A stretch of 64,000 nt of DNA, from assembly GCA_944380545.1 (NCBI GenBank), contig CALWHV010000014.1, forward strand, positions 186,001 to 250,000. Direction: 5' to 3'. Within the stretch, counting starts at the first letter, position 1. Every line of letters starts with the position of its first letter. The notes beneath the pieces were generated by a model. That model was not told the DNA's origin. It worked only from the letters and a program-made list of their open reading frames with translations, and did no database searches. Below are positions 50,564-59,798 of this stretch, piece by piece. The stretch is from an uncultured Eubacterium sp. GTDB taxonomy: Bacteria; Bacillota; Clostridia; Oscillospirales; Acutalibacteraceae. The position numbers and the translations under genes are program-made.

Positions 50564-51078
50564 AACGACCTCAAATTTGAAATTAAAAGATAAGCGCTTA
50601 TAAGCAGAGGCGAAAAGCTGCCGTATGAAAGCAGCATATAAACGGAAAGCGCAAGAACCGCAGCCGTAACCGCCAAGCCGATATATACATATAGCTTTGG
50701 CAGCAGCAAAGCGCATATCCTGCCGCCGTCAAGCGGGAAAACGGGGATAAGGTTTAAAACAAAAAGAAAAAGATTGACCTCGTCTTTTAAAACTATATAA
50801 AGAGCAAAATTTACCGCCGGGCCCGCGGCTGCAACGATACATTCTTGTGCTCGGCTCAGAAAGCTATCATAAGTAAGCGCAGCTCCGTAAAAAGAAAGAG
50901 TAAACGCTTTCGCTCGCCCGCCCACGGCGAAAAGCGCGGCAAAATGCCCCGCTTCGTGCAGAAGCGAAAACAAAAGCAGCATCGGCAGCCGTTCGTAATC
51001 AAACAAAGCGGCAAACGACAGGATCAATACGAAAGAATATTCTATTTTGATTTTTAAACCGCGCAGCCTGAATTCCAA
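50560..51078 (-). CDS. M50 site-2 protease family protein (SpoIVFB-like)
   Basis: The 172-residue membrane protein has the zinc motif HEAGH (His41, Glu42, His45) and the third ligand Asp117 in FPLDGGR, within about five membrane spans. It resembles SpoIVFB, which cuts pro-sigma-K, and other small S2P proteases. SpoIVFB itself would usually lie near spoIVFA, which is not seen here. It overlaps the TIGR03960 gene by four bases. Confidence 0.85.
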   Translation of the reverse strand: MEFRLRGLKIKIEYSFVLILSFAALFDYERLPMLLLFSLLHEAGHFAALFAVGGRAKAFTLSFYGAALTYDSFLSRAQECIVAAAGPAVNFALYIVLKDEVNLFLFVLNLIPVFPLDGGRICALLLPKLYVYIGLAVTAAVLALSVYMLLSYGSFSPLLISAYLLISNLRSL

Positions 51079-51108
51079 AATATCACCGTAATAAATTACG
51101 GCGCTTAG

Positions 51109-51522
51109 CTACTTTTTATTCTTATCAAGATAAGATTGAAGAATCAAAACCGCGGCAACGGCGTCTACCGACTGCTTTCTCTTTTTGCCGCGAACATTGT
51201 TTGCGCTGAGCACATCGTGGGCTATAACCGTGGTTAAGCGTTCGTCCTCATACGCTATCTCCAAGCCTGTCTTTTCTCCGAGCAGGCGGCCGAGCTCTAA
51301 ACACTCATCGCATCTGAAGCCGCGTGAGCCGTCCATATTTACGGGCATACCTACAACGATTTTTTCAGCGCTTTTTTGAGCGGCGATAACAGACAGCTTG
51401 TCAACAAGCTTCGGCAAGTAGCTTTCTGTAACGACGCAGTGCGGCGACGCCAGCGTGCCGCCCGGGTCGCAAAAAGCAACGCCCGTGCGCTTATCACCGT
51501 AATCAACGGACATTATTATCAT
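51109..51522 (-). CDS. ruvX: Holliday junction resolvase-like RuvX/YqgF
   Basis: The 137-residue RNase H-fold protein has SVDYGDKRTGVAFCDPGG at the start, YEDERLTTVIAHDVL, and the C-terminal VDAVAAVLILQSYL. In E. coli YqgF also matures 16S rRNA. SD GGAGGATCT precedes the ATG at 51522. It follows the PBP gene after a hairpin. Confidence 0.94.
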   Translation of the reverse strand: MIIMSVDYGDKRTGVAFCDPGGTLASPHCVVTESYLPKLVDKLSVIAAQKSAEKIVVGMPVNMDGSRGFRCDECLELGRLLGEKTGLEIAYEDERLTTVIAHDVLSANNVRGKKRKQSVDAVAAVLILQSYLDKNKK

Positions 51523-51536
51523 AGATCCTCCGAAAA

Positions 51537-51565
51537 TTTAACGGCATCGCAAGGACGCCGTTAAA
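51537..51565 (-). terminator. Weak hairpin between the PBP and ruvX genes
   Basis: A 9-bp perfect stem (51537-51545 with 51557-51565) with only four T's, its base touching the ruvX SD. It may attenuate rather than stop transcription. Confidence 0.5.
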
Positions 51566-51570
51566 TAATT

Positions 51571-53952
51571 TTATTCTTCTCCTGAATCGCCGCTGTCCTC
51601 GTCGGCAGAAGCTTCAGTCTGTGATGATTCGGATGAATCAGAATCATCGGAGCTGCTGCTTGAACTGCTTGAGGAGCTGCTTCTTCTTGAAGTATAGCCG
51701 GGCATATTATTCTTGTCGTACCAGCCGTAGCTGCCGCTTGAATAGCTCGTCAGCAAGCCCGTGCCGGGATCGTAGGAATGACGGACAATTCCGTCGTATT
51801 CGGGAAATTCCGTTTCGTTCTTGCCCTTTGATTCATAAATCTCGTTCATAACGGTTTCCCAAATCGTTCCCGCCGGATTATACGAGAGCCTGTAAACTAT
51901 CTCCTTGGGCATATCGTAGCCGTACCATACCGCAGCAACATATTCGGGAGTTCCGCCGGCAAACCAGCGGTCCTTTGAGTCGGTTGTTGTACCCGTTTTA
52001 CCGAAACATTCAACGCCGGAAATCTTATAATAACGGCCTGTTCCCGAGGTCATAACGGTTTGCAGTATCTTATTCATAAGCCAGCCCGTGCTTTCGCTCA
52101 GAGCCTGCTCTTTGGTGGATTCGGGGTCGGTCTCGATAAGAACATTACCCTGGCTGTCTTCGATCTTATAATAGCAGTAGGGCTGATAGTACGCCCCGCC
52201 GTTTCCGAACGCAGCGTAGGCCGCCGTCATTTCAAGCACGGAAATGCCGTTTGTAAGCGAGCCCGTGGCAAGCGGCGCATAATCGCAGTCGGCAGCGGTA
52301 AGCGATGAAACATGGAACCTGTTTGTGATGAAATCGTATGCGTAATCAACGCCTACCTCATCAAGTGTTCGCGCCGATATGGTGTTGAGCGAGTTTGCGA
52401 TACCGCGCTGGATGGTAAGACGCGAGCCTGAATATCCGCCGCCTTCATTGGTGGGCCAGGGATCGCCGTCTATCTCCATAAGCGGTCTGTCCTGAATCAG
52501 ACGGGACCAGTAAATCTCAACGCTGTCGTCGTTTAGGCTCTTTTCAAACGCGGGGCCGTAAACCGAAAGCGGCTTGATTGACGAACCGGGCTGTCTGTAT
52601 GACTGGAAGGCTCTGTTGAGCTCAAGCGAGCCGGAATATTCGCCCGTGCCGCCAACAAGGCCGAGCACTCTGCCGGAATAATCCATAACCACCATTGCGC
52701 CCTGTACAGTTTCATCGGGCATGCGGCGGTAATTTTCATAAACATCCTCAAGAGCCGCCTGCACCTCAAAATCAACAGCTGTGTATATCTTAAGACCGCC
52801 GCCGTACAGAAGCGAACGCGCCTTGCGCTCCGTATAGCCCATTTTCTGAAGATCGTCCTGAACGGTCTTTATAACATAGTCAACATAATAAGAATCGATA
52901 ACATTCTCGTTGCCGGAGCCGCTCGCATCGTCTATCTGGCTGCCCTCGTAGTTTTCGCTGTTTGTGAAGATCATCTCATAATCAACGGCTTCATTATACT
53001 CCTGCTGAGAGATAAAGCCGTTCGTAAGCATATTTTTAAGTACTCGAAGTTGCCTTTCACGGTTTTTATCAGGATTTCTGAGCGGGTCGTAACGGTTCGG
53101 ATACTGTGTGATTGCAGCGATGCTGGCACATTCGGCTATATTGAGGTCAGCAACATCCTTGCCGAAATACTCCTCCGACGCGGTCTTAACGCCGTAGCAG
53201 CCCTCTGAAAGATAAATCGTGTTGAGATATGCCTCGATTATATCGTCCTTAGAATAATTTTTTTCAAGGTTGAGGGCGGAGAGAATCTCGTTGAATTTTC
53301 TTACTATCGTAACATCCTTTTCGTCCGTAAGGTTCTTTATGAGCTGCTGAGTGATGGTTGAACCGCCCTGGCCGTAATTTGAGGGCTTGACGATTACGCC
53401 GATGGTTCTTATCCAGTCAACACCGTTATGCTTTTCAAACCTTTCATCCTCGATAGCAATAAAAGCGTCCTTAAGATAAGGGCTCATATTCTCAAGATCG
53501 ACCCAGATACGGTTTTCCTCGCCGTGGAGCCTTGTGAGTTCTACCTGATTGCCGTCTTCATCATATCCGTAGATAAACGAGGTCTGATTTTGCGAATATT
53601 TTTCCTCGGTGAGATTGAACACGGGGTCGCCGTGAACAAAGCTGTAGCCGTAAATAGCGATAACTGAAAAGCAGACGATGCACACAACGGCGATAATAAG
53701 CAAAATGCCCACAAAAATGCGTATAGCAAGAGAAGCGGGAGCGCCGCTTTTTTTACCGTTTTGCCTCTTTTTTGTAACCGCTTTTGCGCCGCCCCTTGTT
53801 CTTTGAACGCGCTGCTTGGAAGAGCCCTCGCTTTTTGCATAAGCGGCCGGCTTTTTTTCCGCCTGCTTTTCCTGAATCTTTTTATCCTCGTCATACACCT
53901 TGGCGGAATTGTTCATAAAAGATTCAAGAAGATCATCGTATTTGCCTGCCAT
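51571..53952 (-). CDS. Class A penicillin-binding protein (PBP1A type)
   Basis: The 793-residue protein polymerises and cross-links peptidoglycan. A basic cytoplasmic head of 75 residues is followed by a membrane helix (about 77-105). The GT51 transglycosylase has catalytic Glu168 in IAIEDERFEKH. The transpeptidase has Ser457 and Lys460 (GSSIKP), SLN 521-523 and KTG 652-654. A C-terminal run of serines and acidic residues (about 745-793) forms a disordered tail on the outside. No penicillin-binding motif is missing. Confidence 0.95.
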   Translation of the reverse strand: MAGKYDDLLESFMNNSAKVYDEDKKIQEKQAEKKPAAYAKSEGSSKQRVQRTRGGAKAVTKKRQNGKKSGAPASLAIRIFVGILLIIAVVCIVCFSVIAIYGYSFVHGDPVFNLTEEKYSQNQTSFIYGYDEDGNQVELTRLHGEENRIWVDLENMSPYLKDAFIAIEDERFEKHNGVDWIRTIGVIVKPSNYGQGGSTITQQLIKNLTDEKDVTIVRKFNEILSALNLEKNYSKDDIIEAYLNTIYLSEGCYGVKTASEEYFGKDVADLNIAECASIAAITQYPNRYDPLRNPDKNRERQLRVLKNMLTNGFISQQEYNEAVDYEMIFTNSENYEGSQIDDASGSGNENVIDSYYVDYVIKTVQDDLQKMGYTERKARSLLYGGGLKIYTAVDFEVQAALEDVYENYRRMPDETVQGAMVVMDYSGRVLGLVGGTGEYSGSLELNRAFQSYRQPGSSIKPLSVYGPAFEKSLNDDSVEIYWSRLIQDRPLMEIDGDPWPTNEGGGYSGSRLTIQRGIANSLNTISARTLDEVGVDYAYDFITNRFHVSSLTAADCDYAPLATGSLTNGISVLEMTAAYAAFGNGGAYYQPYCYYKIEDSQGNVLIETDPESTKEQALSESTGWLMNKILQTVMTSGTGRYYKISGVECFGKTGTTTDSKDRWFAGGTPEYVAAVWYGYDMPKEIVYRLSYNPAGTIWETVMNEIYESKGKNETEFPEYDGIVRHSYDPGTGLLTSYSSGSYGWYDKNNMPGYTSRRSSSSSSSSSSSDDSDSSESSQTEASADEDSGDSGEE

Positions 53953-54018
53953 AACTGACCTCCCCTGCTCATCTGAGCCTCGACTGGCTGCAAGCGCTTT
54001 TAATTTACACCGCTAACT

Positions 54019-54047
54019 ATTATACAATAAAAATATTTATAAATAAA
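54019..54047 (-). promoter_or_regulatory. Possible promoter of the PBP gene
   Basis: Minus strand -10 TATAAT (54019-54024) preceded by TG (extended -10); the -35 is weak and AT-rich. The leader is about 65 bases. Confidence 0.4.
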
Positions 54048-54054
54048 GAATTTT

Positions 54055-54915
54055 TTATGAATATTTTTTTGACTTGCTCTTGCTCATCTGAGTGATGCGT
54101 TTTGAAACGCTGATTCCGTCATAAAGCATCTTTACGCGAACAAAGCCCCAAAACTTTTTGCCGCACCGAGGGCAGCTCAAAACCGTTTTAAAGGAGCTGT
54201 TAACTACCTGTAAATCACCAGTTCTGTTAAGCAAGGACGAGCACACGGGGCAATTAAAGGACTCGTTATTGAAATTATACTCGCGGGAAACGGGATTTGT
54301 TATCAGATAAGGCTTAAACGCAAGCCTGCCGAAGAAATCATCGTCGCAATCGCTCACCATTTCGTCAACGCGCCGTTCATCAAAAACCTTTTTGAAGCAC
54401 TCGGCTGCCACATAGCAGTCCTCAAGCGCTCTGTGAAGCTCCTCCTCCTGAACGCTGATATCGAGCCGCTCTGCACAGTGCGCAAGGCTGATCTGATCGT
54501 GACAATCCTCCAAAAAAGACTGGCAGTAGCGCTGCGCGTCCATATATTTTTTCATAAATGAAACGGTTGTTTTTCCGATAAAACGCTTGAAATTTGCAAC
54601 CAACACATAAAGATCGCTGTTTGACCAGCTCATAAAAACAGCGTCTTCACCTGCCCAGCGTGCAAACTCATCCATTGCCCTTTCAAAATCCATTCCGCTT
54701 TCGGCAATCTCTTCTTTTGATATGCCAGTAAGATCAACAAAGCGGTGCGAAAGCTTTTTTGAGAGCTTCGGCTTAATGAGCTGTGTGTATGCAGAGCAGA
54801 TATTCAGCGATGAATCAAGGCGGACGGCGCCCACCTCGATTATCTCGTTTACGCCCTTTTTCTGCTTGTAATCGTAGGCGTTGTTCCATTCAAGGTCAAA
54901 AATAACATAATCCAT
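54055..54915 (-). CDS. DEDD-family 3'-5' exonuclease with zinc ribbon
   Basis: The 286-residue protein begins with the exonuclease I motif (Asp7, Glu9 in VIFDLEWNN), then EVGAVRLDS, an Asp in SWSNSDLYVL, and LHRALEDCYVAAECF with the closing His and Asp. The C-terminal part has two Cys pairs (CPVC, CPRCGKKFWG) that likely bind zinc. It resembles KapD/PolC-epsilon-like exonucleases. Its start lies just after the secG terminator, with AGGTAGC as SD. Confidence 0.85.
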   Translation of the reverse strand: MDYVIFDLEWNNAYDYKQKKGVNEIIEVGAVRLDSSLNICSAYTQLIKPKLSKKLSHRFVDLTGISKEEIAESGMDFERAMDEFARWAGEDAVFMSWSNSDLYVLVANFKRFIGKTTVSFMKKYMDAQRYCQSFLEDCHDQISLAHCAERLDISVQEEELHRALEDCYVAAECFKKVFDERRVDEMVSDCDDDFFGRLAFKPYLITNPVSREYNFNNESFNCPVCSSLLNRTGDLQVVNSSFKTVLSCPRCGKKFWGFVRVKMLYDGISVSKRITQMSKSKSKKYS

Positions 54916-54922
54916 AGCTACC

Positions 54923-54955
54923 TAAAAAAAATAACCCTGCTTATGCAAGGTTATT
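54923..54955 (-). terminator. Terminator of secG, adjoining the exonuclease SD
   Basis: An 11-bp stem with one mismatch (54930-54940 with 54945-54955) and eight T's on the minus strand. The SD of the next gene begins right after the T-run. Confidence 0.85.
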
Positions 54956-54970
54956 AAATAATTTGATTTA

Positions 54971-55222
54971 TCAGCCGATAAACAGGAAAATAAGAAACGC
55001 TGCAAGAACCAAAACAAAGAAAGCAACGATAAGCCACTTTGTTATTTTTTCAAGCTTTGCCTCAATCGTGCGCCCCTTTGTTTTGCCGAGGAAGGTTTCC
55101 GCGCCGCCTGCAATGGCGCCGGAAAGGTTCTGAGAACGGCCCTCCTGCAAAAGGACAACAGCAATTATGATTATCGAAACAATTATAAGTATAACGCCGA
55201 AAACGTAATGATACCAAAGCAT
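54971..55222 (-). CDS. secG: Preprotein translocase subunit SecG
   Basis: The 83-residue protein has two membrane helices (about residues 4-24 and 60-82) around a loop with the family pattern LLQEGRSQNLSGAIAGGAE. It is the small SecYEG subunit. SD GGAGG; own promoter and terminator. Confidence 0.95.
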   Translation of the reverse strand: MLWYHYVFGVILIIVSIIIIAVVLLQEGRSQNLSGAIAGGAETFLGKTKGRTIEAKLEKITKWLIVAFFVLVLAAFLIFLFIG

Positions 55223-55255
55223 TTATAATTCCTCCGTGGTAATTGATACTAAAGG

Positions 55256-55284
55256 ATTATATCATATAGTTGAGCAATATGCAA
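55256..55284 (-). promoter_or_regulatory. Promoter of secG
   Basis: Minus strand: -35 TTGCAT (55279-55284), a 17-bp spacer and a perfect -10 TATAAT (55256-55261). Confidence 0.8.
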
Positions 55285-55341
55285 GAGTTTTTTTGCCATT
55301 AATTTACTTGCATTTAAGCGGCGCTTTAGCTGAAAATATTA

Positions 55342-55397
55342 CAGGCGGCAGGATGAACGCGTTTGCTTTTGCCGCCTGCCGTTTATCGCTAAACGGC
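55342..55397 (-). terminator. Tandem hairpins after the topoisomerase operon
   Basis: On the minus strand GCCGTTTA/TAAACGGC (55378-55397) is followed by a 9-bp stem CAGGCGGCA/TGCCGCCTG (55342-55350 with 55370-55378) and TAATATTTTC. The two stems share one base. Confidence 0.7.
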
Positions 55398-55415
55398 ACC
55401 TTACATAAAATCATA

Positions 55416-57659
55416 TCAAAGCGTAAGTTGCTCGCCTACATCCCCTGCACTGAGAAGCGCGCCTGCCGCTGGCAGGTTCTTCGGCCTGAAGCGCCATTCC
55501 TTTTCAAACTCGCCTTGTTTGTAAATATGGAGGCCTACGACCTTATCATTCTTCTTTTTGATGGTCATCGCCTGAACGCCCTGAGTGTTTTTGGTGGTTT
55601 TCGGCAGCACGACGGCGGTGTTGAGCAGAAGACGGCGCCCCGATTGAGAAACGAGCACGATATCGGTATCCTCCTCAAGGTATACCGCCGCGGCAAGCTG
55701 AGAGCGGTCGGAATAAGCGTTTATAAGCTTTTTTCTGTTTGTTTTCGTTTCATATGCGGAAATATCTACCTTGGCAAGCTTTCCGTTTTCAAAAACAAAA
55801 ATCATATAGCCCTTGTATTCCTTAACAACGGCAGTATAGGCAACAGCCTCGCCCTCGTCCATCTCAAGCTTTGAGGGAAGAAATTCGCCGAGCACTGAAG
55901 CCTTGGTGTCGGTCAGATCATCAAGCTTTGCCTTATAGACCTGATGAGCGGTTGTGAAAACAAGAAGCTCGTCACGGTTTGAGCACTCGACGCTTCTTTC
56001 GATTTCGTCGCCCTCCTTGACCTTCTGCTCGCCGCTCATTCTGAGATTTGCGGTTTTTATCTTTTTAACATAGCCCTCTTTGGTTATAAACACCGTTACG
56101 GGATAATCGGCAATCTCCTGTTCTTCCTCATCTTCTTCAACGGGCACATTATAAAGTATCTCCGATTTTCTGCCGCTGTCATATTTTTTGATAACATTTT
56201 GCAGCTCGGCAATTATGATTTTCTTCTTTTTGTTTTCGCTTGAAAGAGTATCCTCAAGCTCTGCTATATCGTTTTCAAGCTCTTCTATATCGTTGATACG
56301 CTTTAAGATATATTCGCGGTTCAAATGGCGCAGCTTGATCTCGGCTACATATTCCGCCTGAACCTCGTCTATTCCGAAGCCGATCATAAGGTTGGGAACA
56401 ACATCCGCCTCGTTTTCCGTTTCGCGAACGATTTTGATAGCCTTATCGATGTCAAGCAATATCTTGGAAAGCCCCTTTAAAAGATGGAGCTGCTTTCTTT
56501 TTTTTGCAAGATTGAATTCGATACGCCTTGTTATGCAGCCAAGCCTGAAAGCAAGCCATTCGTTGAGAATCTCCCTTACGCCGCGCACACCGGGGCGCCC
56601 GTCGATAAGAATATTGAAATTGCAGGAAAAGGAATCCTCAAGAGGCGTGAGCCTGTAAAGCTTTTGCATAAGCTTATCAGCGTCTGTGCCGCGCTTGAGA
56701 TCAATGGTAATCTTAAGACCCTTAAGATCGGTTTCATCTCTGATATCGGAAATTTCTTTGATTTTATTGTTCTTGACCAGCTCTATGATTTTATCAATGA
56801 TGGCTTCCGATGTTGTTGTGGGAGGAATTTCGGTTATATCTATGCAGTTATAAGAGCGGTCATAAGAATATCTGGCGCGCACCTTAACGGAGCCCTTGCC
56901 GGTTTCATAAATCTTTTCAAGCTCGTCCCTGTCGTAGATAATATATCCGCCACCAACAAAATCAGGAGCTATAAGCGTATCCGAAATAATATGCTGCCTG
57001 TTTTTCATCAAGGCGATAACGGTCTCGCACACCTCTTTGATATTGAACGAGGCAATGGAAGAAGCCATACCCACGGCGATGCCGGTGGTTACATTGCACA
57101 GCACGGACGGGAAGGTGACAGGCAGAAGGCGCGGCTCTTTCATAGTGTTGTCGTAATTGTCAACGAAATCGACCGTGTTCTTATCTATATCGGCAAAAAG
57201 CTCGGCGCATATCGGCGCGAGCTTTGCTTCGGTATAACGCGAGGCGGCGTACATCATATTTTTAGAATAAGCCTTGCCGAAATTGCCCTTTGACTCAACA
57301 TAGGGGTACAGCAGCGATTCGTTTCCGCGTGAAAGGCGCACAAGAGTTTCATATATGGATGCGTCGCCGTGCGGATTAAGCTGCATCGTGCGGCCTACTA
57401 TATTCGCGCTTTTGATTGTGCCGCCGTTTAAAAGCCCCATATTATACATTGTGTACAGCAGCTTTCTGTGCGACGGCTTAAGCCCGTCTATCTCCGGAAT
57501 GGCGCGCGAAAGGATAACGCTCATCGCATAAGGCATATAGTTTGACTTGAGCGTTTCCGTTATCAGCTCGCTTTGAACGGTGCCGGCGTTTTCTATATGC
57601 ACATTCTGAGAGAGCTGCGCTGATTTTGCTTCATCTGAATTTTTTCTTTTTTTCGGCAT
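55416..57659 (-). CDS. Type IIA topoisomerase subunit A (ParC/GyrA-like)
   Basis: The 747-residue protein carries the DNA-cleaving domain. The active tyrosine is Tyr142 in AASRYTEAKL, and NPHGDASIYETLVRLSR is the conserved preceding helix. A C-terminal beta-pinwheel follows from about residue 500. It is shorter than typical GyrA, and the clear GyrA-box for supercoiling is not seen, so a topoisomerase IV role is more likely. It lies 15 bases after its subunit B. Confidence 0.88.
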   Translation of the reverse strand: MPKKRKNSDEAKSAQLSQNVHIENAGTVQSELITETLKSNYMPYAMSVILSRAIPEIDGLKPSHRKLLYTMYNMGLLNGGTIKSANIVGRTMQLNPHGDASIYETLVRLSRGNESLLYPYVESKGNFGKAYSKNMMYAASRYTEAKLAPICAELFADIDKNTVDFVDNYDNTMKEPRLLPVTFPSVLCNVTTGIAVGMASSIASFNIKEVCETVIALMKNRQHIISDTLIAPDFVGGGYIIYDRDELEKIYETGKGSVKVRARYSYDRSYNCIDITEIPPTTTSEAIIDKIIELVKNNKIKEISDIRDETDLKGLKITIDLKRGTDADKLMQKLYRLTPLEDSFSCNFNILIDGRPGVRGVREILNEWLAFRLGCITRRIEFNLAKKRKQLHLLKGLSKILLDIDKAIKIVRETENEADVVPNLMIGFGIDEVQAEYVAEIKLRHLNREYILKRINDIEELENDIAELEDTLSSENKKKKIIIAELQNVIKKYDSGRKSEILYNVPVEEDEEEQEIADYPVTVFITKEGYVKKIKTANLRMSGEQKVKEGDEIERSVECSNRDELLVFTTAHQVYKAKLDDLTDTKASVLGEFLPSKLEMDEGEAVAYTAVVKEYKGYMIFVFENGKLAKVDISAYETKTNRKKLINAYSDRSQLAAAVYLEEDTDIVLVSQSGRRLLLNTAVVLPKTTKNTQGVQAMTIKKKNDKVVGLHIYKQGEFEKEWRFRPKNLPAAGALLSAGDVGEQLTL

Positions 57660-57674
57660 AATATCACACCCTTA

Positions 57675-59651
57675 TCAGCTTACATCGGCCGTATCAAGAT
57701 ACATATAGCCGTAATCGCTGATATACTGCTTTCTGCCCTCAAGATCGTCTCCGAGCAGCAGATCGAATATTTTTGAGGTTTTTTCGGCGTCGTCAGGAGT
57801 AACAAGTATGAGCCGCCTTGTTTCGGGATTCATCGTTGTGAGCGACATCATATCAGCCTCGTTTTCACCGAGACCTTTTGAGCGCTGAACGGTATATTTT
57901 TTGCCCTCAAGCTCTTTGCGTATCTCGTTCATCTCAAGCTCGTCGTAGGCAAAATAGGTTTGATCCTTGCAGGTGACCTCATAAAGCGGAGATTCGTCGA
58001 TATAGACCTTGCCCTGCTCTATCAGCTGCGGCATCAGCCTGTAAATCATCGTTAGAACAAGGGTTCTGATCTGAAAGCCGTCAACATCGGCATCGGTGCA
58101 GATGAGTATCTTGCTCCAGCGAAGATTATTTATATCAAATGCGGAAAGGTCTTTCGCAACCTTTGAGCGAACCTCTACGCCGCAGCCGAGCACCTTGATG
58201 AGGTCGGTGATTATCTCGTTTTTAAATATTTTGCCGTAATCGCTTTTAAGGCAGTTGAGTATCTTGCCGCGGATAGGCATAATCGCCTGAAAATCGGCGT
58301 TTCGAGCCTGCTTACAGGCTCCGAGCGCGGAATCGCCCTCCACGATGAAAAGCTCACGCTCGTCAACATTCTTGGAACGGCAGTCAACGAATTTCTGAAC
58401 GCGGTTAGTCAAATCCATCTTTGACTGAAGCGTGCTTTTGAGGCTCTTTCTTGTATGCTCGGCGCGCACGCGGCTTCGCATATTTATAAGCACCTGCTCA
58501 GCTATCTTCTCGGCATCTATTTTGTTTTCTATAAAATAGACCTCAAGCTGCTTGCGGAAAAAGTCCGTCATTGCCTCCTGTATGAACTTATTTGTGATTG
58601 CTTTTTTCGTTTGGTTTTCATACGAGGTCTGCGTGGAAAACGAGGATACAACGAATATGACGATATCCTCAATATCCTGAATATTTATCTGCGCGTCCGT
58701 TTTTGAATACTTGTTGTTTGCCTTAAGATAAGCGTTTATCTGGCTGAGGAACGCGCTTTTAAAAGCCTTGTCCGGCGAGCCGCCGTGCTCAAGATAGCTT
58801 GAATTATGGTAATATTCCTTGCACTGCGTTTTAAGAGAAAAGCAAAGCGCCGCTTTGATGACGAGCTTGTATTCGCTCAAATCCTCTCTGTCCTTACCGA
58901 AGCGCTCGCATTCCCAATACTGAGGAGTGGTAAGCGCGTCTGCGCCGGCAAGCTCGGCAACATAATCCTTTATGCCGTTATCATAGCGGTATTCAAAGGT
59001 TTCAAAGCCCTTATCCGTTTCGTTTTTGAGGATAAAGGTGATGCCGTCGTTAACGATAGCCTGGCGCTTTAAAACATCCTGATAGTACGAAAGCGGCACA
59101 TCGATATCGGTAAACACCTTTAAATCCGGCTTCCATCTTATTCTTGTGCCGGTATCCTTTTTTGAATACGGCGTTTTTTGAAGCCCGCCGATATTTTTTC
59201 CGCGTTCAAAATGAAGCGTATAGCAAAAGCCGTCGCGGTGTATTTCGGCATCCATATATTCGGAAGCGTATTGAGTTGCGCAAAGTCCGAGTCCGTTAAG
59301 GCCGAGAGAGAATTCATAGTTATCGGAGCCGTCGCCGTATTTTCCGCCGGCATAGAGCTCGCAGAAAAGAAGCCTCCAGTTTTCTTCCTTTTCAGCCTTA
59401 TTATAATCCACCGGTATACCGGCGCCGAAATCCTGCACCTCTACCGAGCAATCGGCAAAGCGGGTTATCACGATCTTGTTGCCGCGGCCTTCGCGCGCCT
59501 CGTCAATAGAGTTGCTCATAATTTCAAAAATTGAATGTTCGCAGCCCTCGATGCCGTTTGAGCCGAATATTACGGCGGGTCTTTTTCTGACCCTGTCCTC
59601 GTCCTTTAAAGAACGAATGCTCTCGTTAGTGTATTCGTTTTTTGCAGGCAT
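57675..59651 (-). CDS. Type IIA topoisomerase subunit B (ParE/GyrB-like)
   Basis: The 658-residue ATPase subunit has a GHKL domain (EIMSNSIDEAREGRG, DFGAGIPVD), a transducer domain, a TOPRIM motif (IVEGDSALGACKQARN) and DADVDGFQIRTL. The loop after GLNGLGLC is typical. The ATG at 59651 is set by GGAGG upstream; an earlier in-frame start lies in the leader. The length and the partner fit ParE rather than GyrB, but this is not certain. It is led by a strong promoter. Confidence 0.88.
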   Translation of the reverse strand: MPAKNEYTNESIRSLKDEDRVRKRPAVIFGSNGIEGCEHSIFEIMSNSIDEAREGRGNKIVITRFADCSVEVQDFGAGIPVDYNKAEKEENWRLLFCELYAGGKYGDGSDNYEFSLGLNGLGLCATQYASEYMDAEIHRDGFCYTLHFERGKNIGGLQKTPYSKKDTGTRIRWKPDLKVFTDIDVPLSYYQDVLKRQAIVNDGITFILKNETDKGFETFEYRYDNGIKDYVAELAGADALTTPQYWECERFGKDREDLSEYKLVIKAALCFSLKTQCKEYYHNSSYLEHGGSPDKAFKSAFLSQINAYLKANNKYSKTDAQINIQDIEDIVIFVVSSFSTQTSYENQTKKAITNKFIQEAMTDFFRKQLEVYFIENKIDAEKIAEQVLINMRSRVRAEHTRKSLKSTLQSKMDLTNRVQKFVDCRSKNVDERELFIVEGDSALGACKQARNADFQAIMPIRGKILNCLKSDYGKIFKNEIITDLIKVLGCGVEVRSKVAKDLSAFDINNLRWSKILICTDADVDGFQIRTLVLTMIYRLMPQLIEQGKVYIDESPLYEVTCKDQTYFAYDELEMNEIRKELEGKKYTVQRSKGLGENEADMMSLTTMNPETRRLILVTPDDAEKTSKIFDLLLGDDLEGRKQYISDYGYMYLDTADVS

Positions 59652-59684
59652 AGCACAACCTCCGCACGATTTATACAGAAATAT

Positions 59685-59712
59685 ATTATACAAGATATTG
59701 TGGAATTGTCAA
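59685..59712 (-). promoter_or_regulatory. Promoter of the topoisomerase operon
   Basis: Minus strand: perfect -35 TTGACA (59707-59712), a 16-bp spacer and perfect -10 TATAAT (59685-59690). Confidence 0.85.
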
Positions 59713-59765
59713 GGATAATAAATTTATTCAACAATATATCAAATTCTTTTGTCGAATACAGTCGC

Positions 59766-59795
59766 AAAAAAAGATGCGCCGAAGCTCGGCGCATC
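59766..59795 (-). terminator. Terminator of dnaB-tilS-ftsH
   Basis: The 10-bp perfect stem GATGCGCCGA/TCGGCGCATC (59773-59782 with 59786-59795) and a run of T's on the minus strand, just past the ftsH stop. Confidence 0.92.
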
Positions 59796-59798
59796 GTA

